This document shows positions 7,269 to 14,993 of a stretch of DNA of 34,368 nucleotides, in pieces. Location: contig NZ_OBDR01000016.1 of assembly GCF_900215215.1 (NCBI RefSeq), positions 1-34,368 on the forward strand, written 5' to 3'. Made by a program: the position numbers and the translations under genes. The DNA is from Methanohalophilus euhalobius (GTDB lineage: Archaea; Halobacteriota; Methanosarcinia; Methanosarcinales; Methanosarcinaceae). The notes under the pieces are model-generated. The model saw nothing but the letters and a program-made list of their open reading frames with translations, did no database searches and was not told where the DNA came from. Every line of letters begins with the position of its first letter. The first letter of the stretch is position 1.

Positions 7269-8216
7269 ATGAAATATTATCACAATGTTTTGGACGGAAT
7301 CTATACCAGAGATTCAATAGTCAGTTATCTGAACAAAGACAGCGTATCAATATGCCAGTTATTGTATTTCCTGGATATCGATGACATTGCTTCCTATGTA
7401 GAACGTAATTATTATGCCGATAAGGATTGGCACTTCAGGTATAAGATTTCTTCAATGATAAAGTTCATCGTTGTAAAATCCTACAGAAACCTCTCTTTTG
7501 AAAAAACAATATCTACCTTAACAAATGAGAAAGCCAGACTTCTGTGTTTTGAAGATGATAATGGTATTATTAATCTTCCCTCTCATGCAACACTGTTACT
7601 ACTATGTAGTAACTCCCGTTAAATCTTCGATTTAACGCGATTAACCATTTTGTAAAATACAGGTTGGGGGAAGAGGGATTTAATGAAATAATGTTCAGGA
7701 TTGGAAAGAAAATATCCAGAATTACAAAGATCAGGGATGTGAAAACAGATTCGACATCTCTTGAAGCATCCAGATATGATGGATATGCGGATTATAATCC
7801 GCATTACAAATGTAAGATGGATAAGGCACATATCACGATGATTGGTACACTTCCAATCTATATGACACATACAAAAGGTGCTGCAAATGATTCACCCGAT
7901 GTATTGGTAAAAATGGGAGTGGACATCGATACTTATGCACTGGATGGGGGGTATGATTCGTTCAATAATCATGCTGATGTATAGTATAAATTGAAGGCAA
8001 TACCTGTTTTGCGTGTATTCTTCTGATTCGAAAATACATAATGAGGGAACGATGAAACGAATAGATCACTGGGTCAATAAGATGTGGAAAATCGGCGGAT
8101 CGATTCATATGAAGTATGAGAAAAAACTTCGTTTGCTCTATGAAAACGGAAGAAAAAAACAGGTTGGGATGCACCTGCGCAATAAACTTAAAAAATGGTA
8201 TGCCAATATCGGACAT
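7269..8216 (+). pseudogene. Decayed DDE transposase (IS4/IS5-like)
   Basis: Three frame segments read as one transposase: MKYYHNVLDGIYTRDSIVSY... from 7269 to about 7594; then NHFVKYRLGEEGFNEIMFR... to about 7981, with the DDE-type pieces VKTDSTSLE and YALDGGYDSFN; then from about 8015 SSDSKIHNEG...WVNKMWKIGGSIHMKYEKKLRLLYENGRKKQVGMHLRNKL. Lesions: about 46 bases of palindromic sequence interrupt the frame at 7595-7640; TAG at 7982-7984 replaces a sense codon; and a shift of frame follows near 8010. The C-terminal end is missing, and the remnant stops at the stop codon of the convergent surface-protein gene. The family name is tentative because only two acidic positions are clear. A TATA-like run upstream would permit leaderless transcription, but no functional enzyme can result. 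Confidence 0.75.
7596..7637. repeat. Double-palindrome insert in the transposase remnant
   Basis: Two adjacent perfect hairpins: TTACTAC-TAT-GTAGTAA at 7596-7612 and CGTTAAATC-TTC-GATTTAACG at 7617-7637. Removing roughly this block restores the transposase reading from LPSHATL into NHFVKYRLG, so it looks like an insertion rather than drift. Confidence 0.6.
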
Positions 8217-8219
8217 ACC

Positions 8220-9518
8220 TCATTGTCTGTTTTTCTTCATTTTCCAGGCCGTCATTGCTACCAGCCCAGCCACAACTCCTCCTATGAGTATCCACTCAGC
8301 ATTCAGACCCTGTCTGGAATTTGCTGGTGTTTCAGAGCTGTCTTGTTGTCCGTTTTCAGCTGTGGTGTTTGTCTGATTACTATCAGTTTGATTATCAGTA
8401 TTTGTTGTTTGCTTGGCTTCCCCTGCAATCGCAAAGGGAGAAAAATGAGTGACATTTGCTTGGTAAAGGGTATATTGATCATTCTTGGAGATCATATCCG
8501 TAGGCAGTCGAGTCCATTGGTCAGCATCCTCCTCATAATGCATTAAAACAACTGACTTTGGTTCAATGTTATCAATGTTATTATCCTCTATCCAGTTGTT
8601 TTCAACCTGGAAAATAACTTTTGCAGATTTGATATTTTCAGGAATCGCAAAACCGGCGTTTCCCACCCATATGTTAATGTGCTTATAAACGTTGCCATTT
8701 GGCTCTTTTTTGACCATTACTGATGTATCTTTTAAAACTTCTATTCGTACAGGTACATTCATTACAGTGATAGCGGATGTAAGATTGATGGACTTGATAG
8801 GGACTTCGGGGTTGGAAAAACGAAATTCCACTGGGGTATTACTGAAAACCCTTTTTGTGCTCAGTTCTTCTACATCCACATTATTATCTGAACTGTCCGG
8901 AGTGGAACCGCCTCCACCTCCTGAACTACCTGAGCCTCCGCTACTGCTGCCTGGAGACCTCAATGTAATAGTTTTTGTCTCACCTGCCACAGTTACTTTG
9001 AATTGTCCTGGAGGAATACTGATTGTATTATATTCTCCCTTAAATACACCATTTTCTACGTCTATATTCTGAGAAGCTGTAATTGTAAGATCCACAGAAC
9101 TTGTTCCGGTTGCAGCCGGACCGTCAATTTGTATATCATAGGTTCCAGAAGGCACATTTGACTGGGATACTCTTGCCACACCCGAGGAGGATACATATTC
9201 TGCACTTTTTGTGATCCAGAATAGGATTTTGACCCGCACATTCAGATCCTCGACTCCCTCTGCCTTTACCATAAATGTATTGGATCCCTTTGGAATTTCT
9301 ACATCATTGATGCGGTATTTATATTCTCCGCCTTTTACTGGCACGGTCTTGGTAAATTCCACATTGGCTTTAACCGAGTCGGCAGAAGATGTGCCGCTTA
9401 TTGTAATTGTATCTCCAACTGTCGGATTTGCAGGGGACACTTCAAAAGCAGTGGCTGTAGAAATTCCCAATAGCAGGGCGATAAACAGTAATAATATATA
9501 TTTATTCAATCGTTTCAA
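8220..9518 (-). CDS. PGF-pre-PGF domain surface protein with membrane anchor
   Basis: A 432-residue exported protein. It has a signal segment (MKRLNKYILLLFIALLLGISTATA), an Ig-like beta region (SPANPTVGDTITISG), a Ser/Gly hinge (GSSSGGSGSSGGGGGS) at about residue 195, and a PGF-pre-PGF domain at about 225-370 (VRIEVLKDTSVMV, INIWVGN, THFSPFAIAG). A Thr/Asn/Gln-rich stalk follows, with several N-x-T sites, and then a C-terminal helix (WILIGGVVAGLVAMTAW) ending in KMKKNRQ. It has no PGF tripeptide at the tail, so it is probably held by this helix rather than processed by archaeosortase. I place the start at TTG 9518 because AGGTG lies six bases upstream; GTG at 9527 would add three residues. 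It shares its domain with the protein at 5039-7030. Confidence 0.85.
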   Translation of the reverse strand: MKRLNKYILLLFIALLLGISTATAFEVSPANPTVGDTITISGTSSADSVKANVEFTKTVPVKGGEYKYRINDVEIPKGSNTFMVKAEGVEDLNVRVKILFWITKSAEYVSSSGVARVSQSNVPSGTYDIQIDGPAATGTSSVDLTITASQNIDVENGVFKGEYNTISIPPGQFKVTVAGETKTITLRSPGSSSGGSGSSGGGGGSTPDSSDNNVDVEELSTKRVFSNTPVEFRFSNPEVPIKSINLTSAITVMNVPVRIEVLKDTSVMVKKEPNGNVYKHINIWVGNAGFAIPENIKSAKVIFQVENNWIEDNNIDNIEPKSVVLMHYEEDADQWTRLPTDMISKNDQYTLYQANVTHFSPFAIAGEAKQTTNTDNQTDSNQTNTTAENGQQDSSETPANSRQGLNAEWILIGGVVAGLVAMTAWKMKKNRQ

Positions 9519-9678
9519 TGATGACACCTTTTATTGATATACTATACTCTCTTTTTCTACTAACAGTTAATATTTGTGATGTACAAAAAACTATCGAATA
9601 TTTGTCATTCACAGACCAAAACCTAATATCAATTGGACACATCAGACTTAACAGAAAATGTTACCAGAGGATACTGAA

Positions 9679-10539
9679 ATGGATGTAAAAAAGGCCGTGA
9701 TACCGGTGGCGGGGCTGGGGACCCGTTTCCTGCCGGTTACAAAATCAATGCCCAAGGAAATGTTGCCGATAATTGACACTCCCGTGATCCATTATGTGGT
9801 GCAGGAAGCCATTGAATCCGGAATCGATGACATCATATTTGTAACCGGGCGTAACAAGCGGGCAATCGAGGATTATTTTGACGGCTGTCCTGAACTGGAG
9901 ATGCATCTGCAGGCCCGGGGCAAGTATGATATGCTGGAAATGGTTCAGGAGATCTCTTCCATGGTGGATATCCACTACATCCGCCAGAAGGAGCCCAATG
10001 GACTGGGGGATGCCATAATGACCGCTCGCAAGCATGTCAGCGGGGATCCTTTCGCAGTGCTGCTGGGGGATGATATCATTGTCAATGAAAAACCCTGCAC
10101 ACGTCAGTTGATCGATGTCTTCCGCAAATACGGTCGCTCCACGATCGCGGTGGAGGAAGTGCCGCAGGACAAGGTCAGCAGTTACGGGATAATAAGCTGC
10201 AGTCCTGTGGATGACCACCTGTATGCCCTGGATGATATCGTGGAAAAACCTTCTGTGGAGGAGGCTCCCTCCAATATCGGTGCCATCGGGCGTTACGTCT
10301 TCACTCCGGAGATCTTCGATTGCATAGAGCAGACCTCCAAAGGTGTGGATGGCGAGCTCCAGCTGACCGACGGGATCCGGTTGCTCAATGATTCACAGAA
10401 GGTTTATGCGCACCAGTTCACCGGCCAGCGTTATGATTCCGGCAATAAGGTGGAGTATGTGAAGGCTGTACTGGATTTTGCCCTGAAGGATGAAGTGATG
10501 AGGGACGAGATTCTGGGACATTTGGAGAAGCTGGGCTGA
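9679..10539 (+). CDS. galU: UTP--glucose-1-phosphate uridylyltransferase
   Basis: A 286-residue nucleotidyltransferase that makes UDP-glucose from UTP and glucose 1-phosphate, supplying surface glycans. Family signatures: KAVIPVAGLGTRFLPVTKSMPKEMLP at the N-terminus (G-x-G-T-R-F nucleotide loop, catalytic K), then ILPIIDTPVI-type spacing, VLLGDDI with the metal-binding Asp, and IVEKP near residue 195. The length is usual for GalU. I chose ATG 9679 because GAGGA lies seven bases upstream; ATG 9658 would add seven residues without a ribosome-binding site. It stands alone, divergent from the surface protein. GC content in the third codon positions looks higher than in the surface-protein genes to the left. 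Confidence 0.93.
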   Translation: MDVKKAVIPVAGLGTRFLPVTKSMPKEMLPIIDTPVIHYVVQEAIESGIDDIIFVTGRNKRAIEDYFDGCPELEMHLQARGKYDMLEMVQEISSMVDIHYIRQKEPNGLGDAIMTARKHVSGDPFAVLLGDDIIVNEKPCTRQLIDVFRKYGRSTIAVEEVPQDKVSSYGIISCSPVDDHLYALDDIVEKPSVEEAPSNIGAIGRYVFTPEIFDCIEQTSKGVDGELQLTDGIRLLNDSQKVYAHQFTGQRYDSGNKVEYVKAVLDFALKDEVMRDEILGHLEKLG

Positions 10540-10593
10540 AGCGGTTATTGATTTTATGGAATGTATTCCCTGCAGCAAATCAAGACATTTTTG

Positions 10594-10798
10594 CTAAAAA
10601 CCTCTTTTTCTCATTCCCTTTTTTGAAATCAAAAGATCGGTTTCGGCAAGAAGTAGCAATCCAATGCAGACAATTGGATAATTAGGGGATACTGCCCACC
10701 AAATCCATCAGTTGCGGTGTGCCTGGACAATATTCCCGCATAAGCCCACACAATAACAAGGCCATAGGCAACATCCCTGTTTTTCAGTAAAGCTATCG
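10594..10798 (-). pseudogene. 3' fragment of a small membrane protein gene
   Basis: A minus-strand frame from about 10798 reads LLKNRDVAYGLVIVWAYAGI followed by LSRHTATDGFGGQYPLII. After a frame change it continues as PIVCIGLLLLAETDLLISKK and stops at 10594-10596. This looks like two helices of a membrane protein with one frameshift and no 5' end. The KNRDVAYGLVIVWA segment reminds me of the last part of TspO-like tryptophan-rich proteins, but I am not sure of the family. Confidence 0.4.
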
Positions 10799-10947
10799 GG
10801 AGGTGTTGTTAAGTTCAGGTGCTCAAAATTAGCTAAGTACTGTAATTAACTTTTAGATTTTTGCTAACCCAAATGAAGTCACAAAAAAATATAATATTAA
10901 TTATGGCGTAAACTGCTTCTGTGGAGAATTACACTTCACCAAATGTA

Positions 10948-10955
10948 TTTATATA
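10948..10955 (+). promoter_or_regulatory. TATA box of the AhpD-like gene
   Basis: TTTATATA, about 30 bases before the expected transcription start near 10978 and 48 bases before the ATG. Confidence 0.6.
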
Positions 10956-10995
10956 GCATGCAACCAGAAACGCATGTACTAAATTGGGGTATAAC

Positions 10996-11361
10996 ATGTC
11001 AGAACATGATGAACTTGAACATGAAGAATTACTGGACAGTATGAGCAACAAACTGGGTTTCACTCCTCAAATCCTGAAAACATTGGGTGAGATCGATCCG
11101 CATTTCCTGAAAAAATACAATCATTGCAATCAGAAACTCCTATCCGATGGTGCGCTGCCTGCAAAGATGAAAATTCTTATGGCACTTGCAGTGGTGGCAT
11201 CCAAGCAATGTGAACGATGCACGGTTGTACAGATGCAGAGTGCCTTGAAAAACGGGGCCACTGCTGAAGAGATTATGGAGACCATGGAAGTCATATCCAT
11301 AACCTCGGGTGCACCCGCTGTAGCTGCCTGCAGGGATGCTTTGAAACTTCTCAAGGAATAA
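10996..11361 (+). CDS. Carboxymuconolactone decarboxylase (AhpD-like) family protein
   Basis: A 121-residue all-helical protein. It contains the AhpD/CMD signature: a CxxC pair ([21 protein letters not shown]) with the following acidic/helix motif ([20 protein letters not shown]). Members with this pair act as thiol-dependent peroxidases or disulfide reductases, often protecting against peroxide; others decarboxylate gamma-carboxymuconolactone, which is unlikely in a methanogen. ATG 10996 is preferred over the upstream TTG at 10984 because GGGG lies six bases before it. A TATA box sits at 10948. A hairpin overlapping the stop codon follows. The DJ-1-like gene 45 bases downstream may still be partly co-transcribed and suggests a shared stress role. 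Confidence 0.88.
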   Translation: MSEHDELEHEELLDSMSNKLGFTPQILKTLGEIDPHFLKKYNHCNQKLLSDGALPAKMKILMALAVVASKQCERCTVVQMQSALKNGATAEEIMETMEVISITSGAPAVAACRDALKLLKE

Positions 11362-11375
11362 TCCCGAATTATTCC
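11355..11375 (+). terminator. Hairpin overlapping the AhpD-like stop codon
   Basis: GGAATAAT, a CCCGA loop, then ATTATTCC, an 8-bp perfect stem, followed by GGTTTTTC and a second T-run. The TAA stop codon lies inside the left arm. Confidence 0.65.
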
Positions 11376-11406
11376 GGTTTTTCAATTTTTACGGGGGTAC
11401 ATTTGA

Positions 11407-11910
11407 ATGAAAGTTTTGGTTTTTGGGGCTGATGGTTTTGAAGATCTCGAGTTGTTTTATCCTTTGCACAGGTTGAAAGAGGAATGTATCGATGCGAGGG
11501 TGGTATCTGTTTCCCGTGGGACTATTGAGGGTAAACATGGCTATCATGTTGAAGCGGACCTGTCTTTTGATGAGGTCGATCCCAATGAATACGATGCACT
11601 GGTAATTTCCGGTGGCAAGGGGCCTGAGATCATGCGGCTGAATGAATATGCGCTGGATATAGTGAAGCATTTCATGAATGAAGAAAAACCTGTGGCTGCT
11701 ATCTGTCACGGCCCTCAGCTTCTGATCTCCGCCCGGGTGCTGGATGGTCGCAAGGCCACCTGTTGGCCCGGTATCAGGGATGACCTGATCGTAGCAGGTG
11801 CAGATTACAGGGATAGTGAAGTAGTAGTTGATGGCAATCTTATAACTTCACGTCATCCGGGTGACCTTTTCGCCTTTGGACGTGAGTTGCTTGGTTTGAT
11901 TAAAGGATGA
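11407..11910 (+). CDS. DJ-1/PfpI family protein
   Basis: A 167-residue glutamine-amidotransferase-fold protein. The nucleophile elbow AAICHGPQLLISA holds the conserved Cys (about residue 99), and the expected glutamate comes from the N-terminal acidic turn (FGADGFEDLELFYPL). VISGGKGPEIMRL precedes the elbow as in PfpI-type proteins, and TSRHPGDLFAFGREL closes the fold. The length matches the PfpI/YhbO subgroup, whose members act as stress-protection proteins with deglycase, chaperone or protease activities; which applies here is open. GGGGG lies nine bases upstream of the ATG. A terminator hairpin follows. Confidence 0.9.
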   Translation: MKVLVFGADGFEDLELFYPLHRLKEECIDARVVSVSRGTIEGKHGYHVEADLSFDEVDPNEYDALVISGGKGPEIMRLNEYALDIVKHFMNEEKPVAAICHGPQLLISARVLDGRKATCWPGIRDDLIVAGADYRDSEVVVDGNLITSRHPGDLFAFGRELLGLIKG

Positions 11911-11919
11911 AATATGGTT

Positions 11920-11935
11920 TCCGGGATTTCCCGGA
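11920..11935 (+). terminator. Hairpin plus T-run after the DJ-1-like gene
   Basis: TCCGGGA, a TT loop, then TCCCGGA, followed within six bases by TTTTTT. This is the classic hairpin and T-tract shape. Confidence 0.7.
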
Positions 11936-12070
11936 TCCTGTTTTTTGCTATAATTCGTCTAATTTTCAGTTTGATTTATTGAATTCGAAATGTTGTAGGT
12001 TTGTAAATCTGTCTGAAAATAATTAACTATATATTAAAATAATATCTTTTTTTAAATTCTGTCGGTTATA

Positions 12071-12080
12071 TTTATATATA
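12071..12080 (+). promoter_or_regulatory. TATA box of the sulfite-reductase-like gene
   Basis: TTTATATATA, placing transcription start near 12100 and giving a leader of only about 15 bases before the ATG at 12116. Confidence 0.6.
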
Positions 12081-12115
12081 CTTTTCTTCATAACCCCGGC
12101 TAATAAGTGATCATT

Positions 12116-12970
12116 ATGAGTAATGAGAAAAACAACCTTAAATCGTTGAAGAATAATGGTTTTCTGCCCCAGAAACAGGACCACAAATTTTCAATGCGTA
12201 CACATCTTGTTGGCGGGTATGTAGAGGCAAACCAGTTGCGTGCCCTTGCCGATGCTGCAGAAAAATATGGGGCAGGGCATATCCATATTACCTCGCGGCA
12301 GGGTGCGGAGATTCCTTTTGTGGATTTGGATGATGTTGCAAATATAAGTGAAGAGATGAAATATTCAGGTCTCTTTGGCGGGGCAAGTGGCCAGAAGGTA
12401 CGGGGTGTAGTGTCATGTCAGGGTAACACCGTCTGCAACCACGGTCTCATTAACTGTCCTGAACTGGCTGCAAGAATCGATGAGATATATTTTGGAACCT
12501 ACGTTCCCAAAAAATTCAAGATTGCAATAACCGGCTGTCCTGCATCCTGCATGAAACCTCAGGAAAATGATTTCGGTATTATGGGGGTGGTACGACCTGA
12601 ATGGGTGGAAAACAATTGTGTGGCCTGTGGCCTCTGTGAAAAGGTTTGCAAGGCCGGTGCCATAACCATTGATAACGGCCAGGTAGACATCGACAGTAAC
12701 AGTTGCATATATTGTGGTGAATGCATCACTTCCTGCAAAAAAGATGCAATCCTGGGAGTAGAATCCGGTTACACTATATTTGTAGGAGGCAAGGTTGGAC
12801 GCTTCCCTCGCGCCTGTGACAAACTCATAGAATTAACCGATGAACAAAGCCTGTTCTCTATTCTCGAAAAGACGCTTGCCTATTACAGGAAATACGGACA
12901 GGATGGAGAACGTTTTGGTGACCTGCTTGACAGGCGGGGATTTGCTGAATACAGGGATGCGGTCCTTTAA
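12116..12970 (+). CDS. Small siroheme sulfite/nitrite reductase-like protein with ferredoxin domain
   Basis: A 284-residue protein. The N-terminal part has the ferrodoxin-like sulfite-reductase repeat (GGYVEANQLRALADAAEKYG, HITSRQGAEIPFV). Cys101-x5-Cys107 and Cys141-x3-Cys145 (TGCPASCM) are the ligands that hold the coupled siroheme and 4Fe-4S centre. An inserted two-cluster ferredoxin follows (CVACGLCEKVC at about 168-178 and CIYCGECITSC at about 197-207). This matches the small group I dissimilatory sulfite-reductase-like proteins of methanogens, which are shorter than DsrA/DsrB and lack the F420-oxidising domain of Fsr. Their physiological reaction is unsettled; sulfite detoxification or assimilatory sulfur reduction are candidates. 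ATG 12116 is preferred over GTG 12107 because relatives usually start near here and the leader is short. Confidence 0.88.
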   Translation: MSNEKNNLKSLKNNGFLPQKQDHKFSMRTHLVGGYVEANQLRALADAAEKYGAGHIHITSRQGAEIPFVDLDDVANISEEMKYSGLFGGASGQKVRGVVSCQGNTVCNHGLINCPELAARIDEIYFGTYVPKKFKIAITGCPASCMKPQENDFGIMGVVRPEWVENNCVACGLCEKVCKAGAITIDNGQVDIDSNSCIYCGECITSCKKDAILGVESGYTIFVGGKVGRFPRACDKLIELTDEQSLFSILEKTLAYYRKYGQDGERFGDLLDRRGFAEYRDAVL

Positions 12971-12975
12971 TTCCA

Positions 12976-14199
12976 TTATTTTTTACGGGCGACACCACTC
13001 TTTATAGCCGCATCTGCAACAGCCTTTGCCACAGCAGGGACAACTCTCCTGTCAAGAGGATTGGGTATTATGTAATCTTCTTCAATGCCGTCCTCTTCTA
13101 CAATTGCAGCAAGGGCATTAGCGGCTGCAAGTTCCATCTCCAGATTGATCTGGATGGCCCTGGTGTCCAGTGCACCTTTAAAGATCCCCGGAAATCCCAA
13201 ACAATTGTTGATCTGGTTGGGACAATCAGATCTTCCGGTTGCCACTATACGAGCGCCTGCTTCAAAGGCTTTAAGGGGCATGATTTCAGGTATGGGATTT
13301 GCCATAGCAAAGATAATGGCGTCATTGTTCATGGAAGCAACCATATCTTCTGTAAGGATTTCGGGAACAGAAACGCCTATAAATACGTCAGATCCAGCTA
13401 CGGCGTCAGTAAGACTTCCCTTTTTTTCTTCAGGATTTGAAAATTCAGCGATTTTCACTTTTTCAGGATTCATCCCCTCTGTACGTTTTTTGCGAATAAT
13501 TCCATGTCTGTCACATACAAGCAGGTTTTCAGATCTCACTCCTGTATGAAGGAGTTTTCTGGCAATGGCCATGCCGGCAGCACCGGCCCCAGATATAACG
13601 AGTTTAATCTCGTTGATTTTTTTGCCGGTAAGTTTAAGTGCATTCAGCAGGCCTGCGATTGTAACAATTGCGGTTCCATGTTGATCGTCATGTATTACGG
13701 GTATTGGCAATTCCTTTTTGAGCCGCCTTTCAATTTCAAAGCAGCGGGGTGCACTTATGTCTTCGAGATTGATCCCTCCGAAAACCGGGGCGATATTTTT
13801 GACAGTTTTAATAATTTCTTCGGTGTCCTGGGTATCAAGACATATCGGGAATGCATTAATTCCTGCAAGTTCCTTGAATATGATAGCTTTACCTTCCATC
13901 ACAGGTAAACCTGCAGATGCACCGATGTTTCCCAGCCCCAGAATAGCTGAGCCGTCTGTTATGATTGCGACGGTGTTCTCTTTCAGTGTATATTTATATA
14001 CATCATCATTGTTTTCAGCGATTCGTTTGCAGGGCTCGGCAACACCGGGAGTATAGGCAATGCTTAAGTCCCGGGTATTGTCCAGACGGACTTTACTTGC
14101 CACTTCAAGGACACCATGATGTTTTTCGTGTAATTGGAGGGACTCCTCTCCCAGTGAGTCATCGGCTTGTATGCACGATTTTACTGTCAATTTTTTCAA
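12976..14199 (-). CDS. NAD(P)-dependent malic enzyme
   Basis: A 407-residue enzyme that oxidatively decarboxylates malate to pyruvate. Visible: SIAYTPGVAEPCK and the Lys/Asp region VMEGKAIIFKELAGINAFPI, the metal-binding acidic stretch INLEDISAPRCFEIE followed by IPVIHDDQHGTAIV, and the NAD(P) loop VISGAGAAGMAIARKLL. It is the short form without the phosphotransacetylase-like C-terminal domain of bacterial MaeB. The start is TTG with AAGGAG seven bases upstream. The gene converges with the siroheme protein gene; their stop codons are only five bases apart. It diverges from the FKBP gene. In a methanogen it may adjust the malate, pyruvate and NADPH pools alongside the partial oxidative branch that includes the aconitase here. 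Confidence 0.92.
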   Translation of the reverse strand: MKKLTVKSCIQADDSLGEESLQLHEKHHGVLEVASKVRLDNTRDLSIAYTPGVAEPCKRIAENNDDVYKYTLKENTVAIITDGSAILGLGNIGASAGLPVMEGKAIIFKELAGINAFPICLDTQDTEEIIKTVKNIAPVFGGINLEDISAPRCFEIERRLKKELPIPVIHDDQHGTAIVTIAGLLNALKLTGKKINEIKLVISGAGAAGMAIARKLLHTGVRSENLLVCDRHGIIRKKRTEGMNPEKVKIAEFSNPEEKKGSLTDAVAGSDVFIGVSVPEILTEDMVASMNNDAIIFAMANPIPEIMPLKAFEAGARIVATGRSDCPNQINNCLGFPGIFKGALDTRAIQINLEMELAAANALAAIVEEDGIEEDYIIPNPLDRRVVPAVAKAVADAAIKSGVARKK

Positions 14200-14273
14200 C
14201 TTTTACTCTCCTTTATACTGCTTAATTCCCGGATTTATAATTATGAAAGTTATCTACTTATAATCTCGCTAAT

Positions 14274-14284
14274 GTGAATTTCAC
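14274..14284. promoter_or_regulatory. Small palindrome between divergent promoters
   Basis: GTGAA-T-TTCAC, a perfect short palindrome between the malic enzyme and FKBP starts. It could be an operator serving either gene, but it is short enough to occur by chance. Confidence 0.25.
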
Positions 14285-14368
14285 CCAAAACACCTAAGTA
14301 AGGTAGACAACCTCGGTTGGCTATGAGATGAGTGAGAACTCGTTTTTATACAACACTGAGTTGATATA

Positions 14369-14800
14369 TTGTCAATAAAAGATGGCGACACAATAAAGAT
14401 CGATTATACAGGCACTCTGGATGATGGCACAGTTTTCGACAGTTCCGAAAATCATGAGGAGCCTCTTGAATTTACTGTAGGGGCAGGTCAGGTTATTCAG
14501 GGATTTGACGATGCTGTCAGAGATATGGAAGAAGGTGAAGAAAAAGAGTTCAGACTTGAGCCTTCTGAAGCCTATGGTGAATACAAAGATGGTCTTTCCC
14601 AACCAGTACCTAAAGACAACATTCAGTCAGATATTGACGTTGAAGTTGGAATGATGTTGCTGGTAAAAACACCAGATGGCCAGGAACTTCCTGCAAAGAT
14701 TGTCGAAGTGGGTGATGAGGAAGTCATACTCGATATGAATCATCCCCTCGCCGGTAAGGCATTGAATTTCAATATACAGGTCAAAGAGATATCAGCCTGA
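14369..14800 (+). CDS. FKBP-type peptidyl-prolyl isomerase, SlyD-like
   Basis: A 143-residue protein that speeds proline isomerisation and helps protein folding in the cytoplasm. It opens with the FKBP motif GDTIKIDYTGTLDDGTVFDSS, has GAGQVIQGFDDAVRDMEEGE as the catalytic-loop half, and then the inserted IF chaperone domain (SEAYGEYKDGLSQPVPKDNI ... VEVGMMLLVKTPDGQELPAKIVEV) before closing with DMNHPLAGKALNFNIQV. That order is typical of archaeal short FKBPs and bacterial SlyD; no His-rich tail is present. The start is TTG. A TATA-like TTTTTATAC at about 14343 puts the transcription start close to it, so it may be leaderless. A 12-bp terminator hairpin overlaps its end. Confidence 0.92.
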   Translation: MSIKDGDTIKIDYTGTLDDGTVFDSSENHEEPLEFTVGAGQVIQGFDDAVRDMEEGEEKEFRLEPSEAYGEYKDGLSQPVPKDNIQSDIDVEVGMMLLVKTPDGQELPAKIVEVGDEEVILDMNHPLAGKALNFNIQVKEISA

Positions 14801-14809
14801 TATCTCTTT
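14783..14809 (+). terminator. 12-bp hairpin overlapping the FKBP stop codon
   Basis: AAAGAGATATCA, a GCC loop, then TGATATCTCTTT, followed by TT. The TGA stop codon is the first part of the right arm. A perfect 12-bp stem is very unlikely by chance and doubles as a T-rich terminator. Confidence 0.75.
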
Positions 14810-14977
14810 TTATCTAATTTCCTAATTCCTTTCCTGAAATTACTGCTGACTGATTAACGTTTTTTATCGATATTTTCTACCTAGGGAAGGCTCTGGAAAT
14901 GTATCGCTTAGGTAGCAAAATATTATGTGAATCAAATATAGGTATAATTTTCTGGAAAAATATGAAAAAAGGAGAAG

Positions 14978-14993
14978 AGGGGATTATTCCCCT
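14978..14993 (-). terminator. Hairpin spanning the aconitase stop codon
   Basis: AGGGG-ATTATT-CCCCT, with the TAA stop codon in the loop. On the minus strand a TTTTTT run follows about ten bases later. Confidence 0.5.

Larger units (their letters stand above)
10540..10995. other. Intergenic with a membrane-protein remnant and a promoter
   Basis: Apart from the minus-strand remnant at 10594-10798 and the TATA box at 10948-10955, I see no gene or strong structure here. Confidence 0.5.

Noticed and set aside
8013-8546. Plus-strand 177-residue frame continuing the transposase
   Set aside because: Only its first part (to about 8216) looks like transposase; the rest lies antisense to the C-terminus of the surface protein and is a shadow.
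14221-14368. Riboswitch in the malic enzyme / FKBP gap
   Set aside because: Only short inverted repeats are present; no known riboswitch core is recognisable and the gap is mostly promoter-like.
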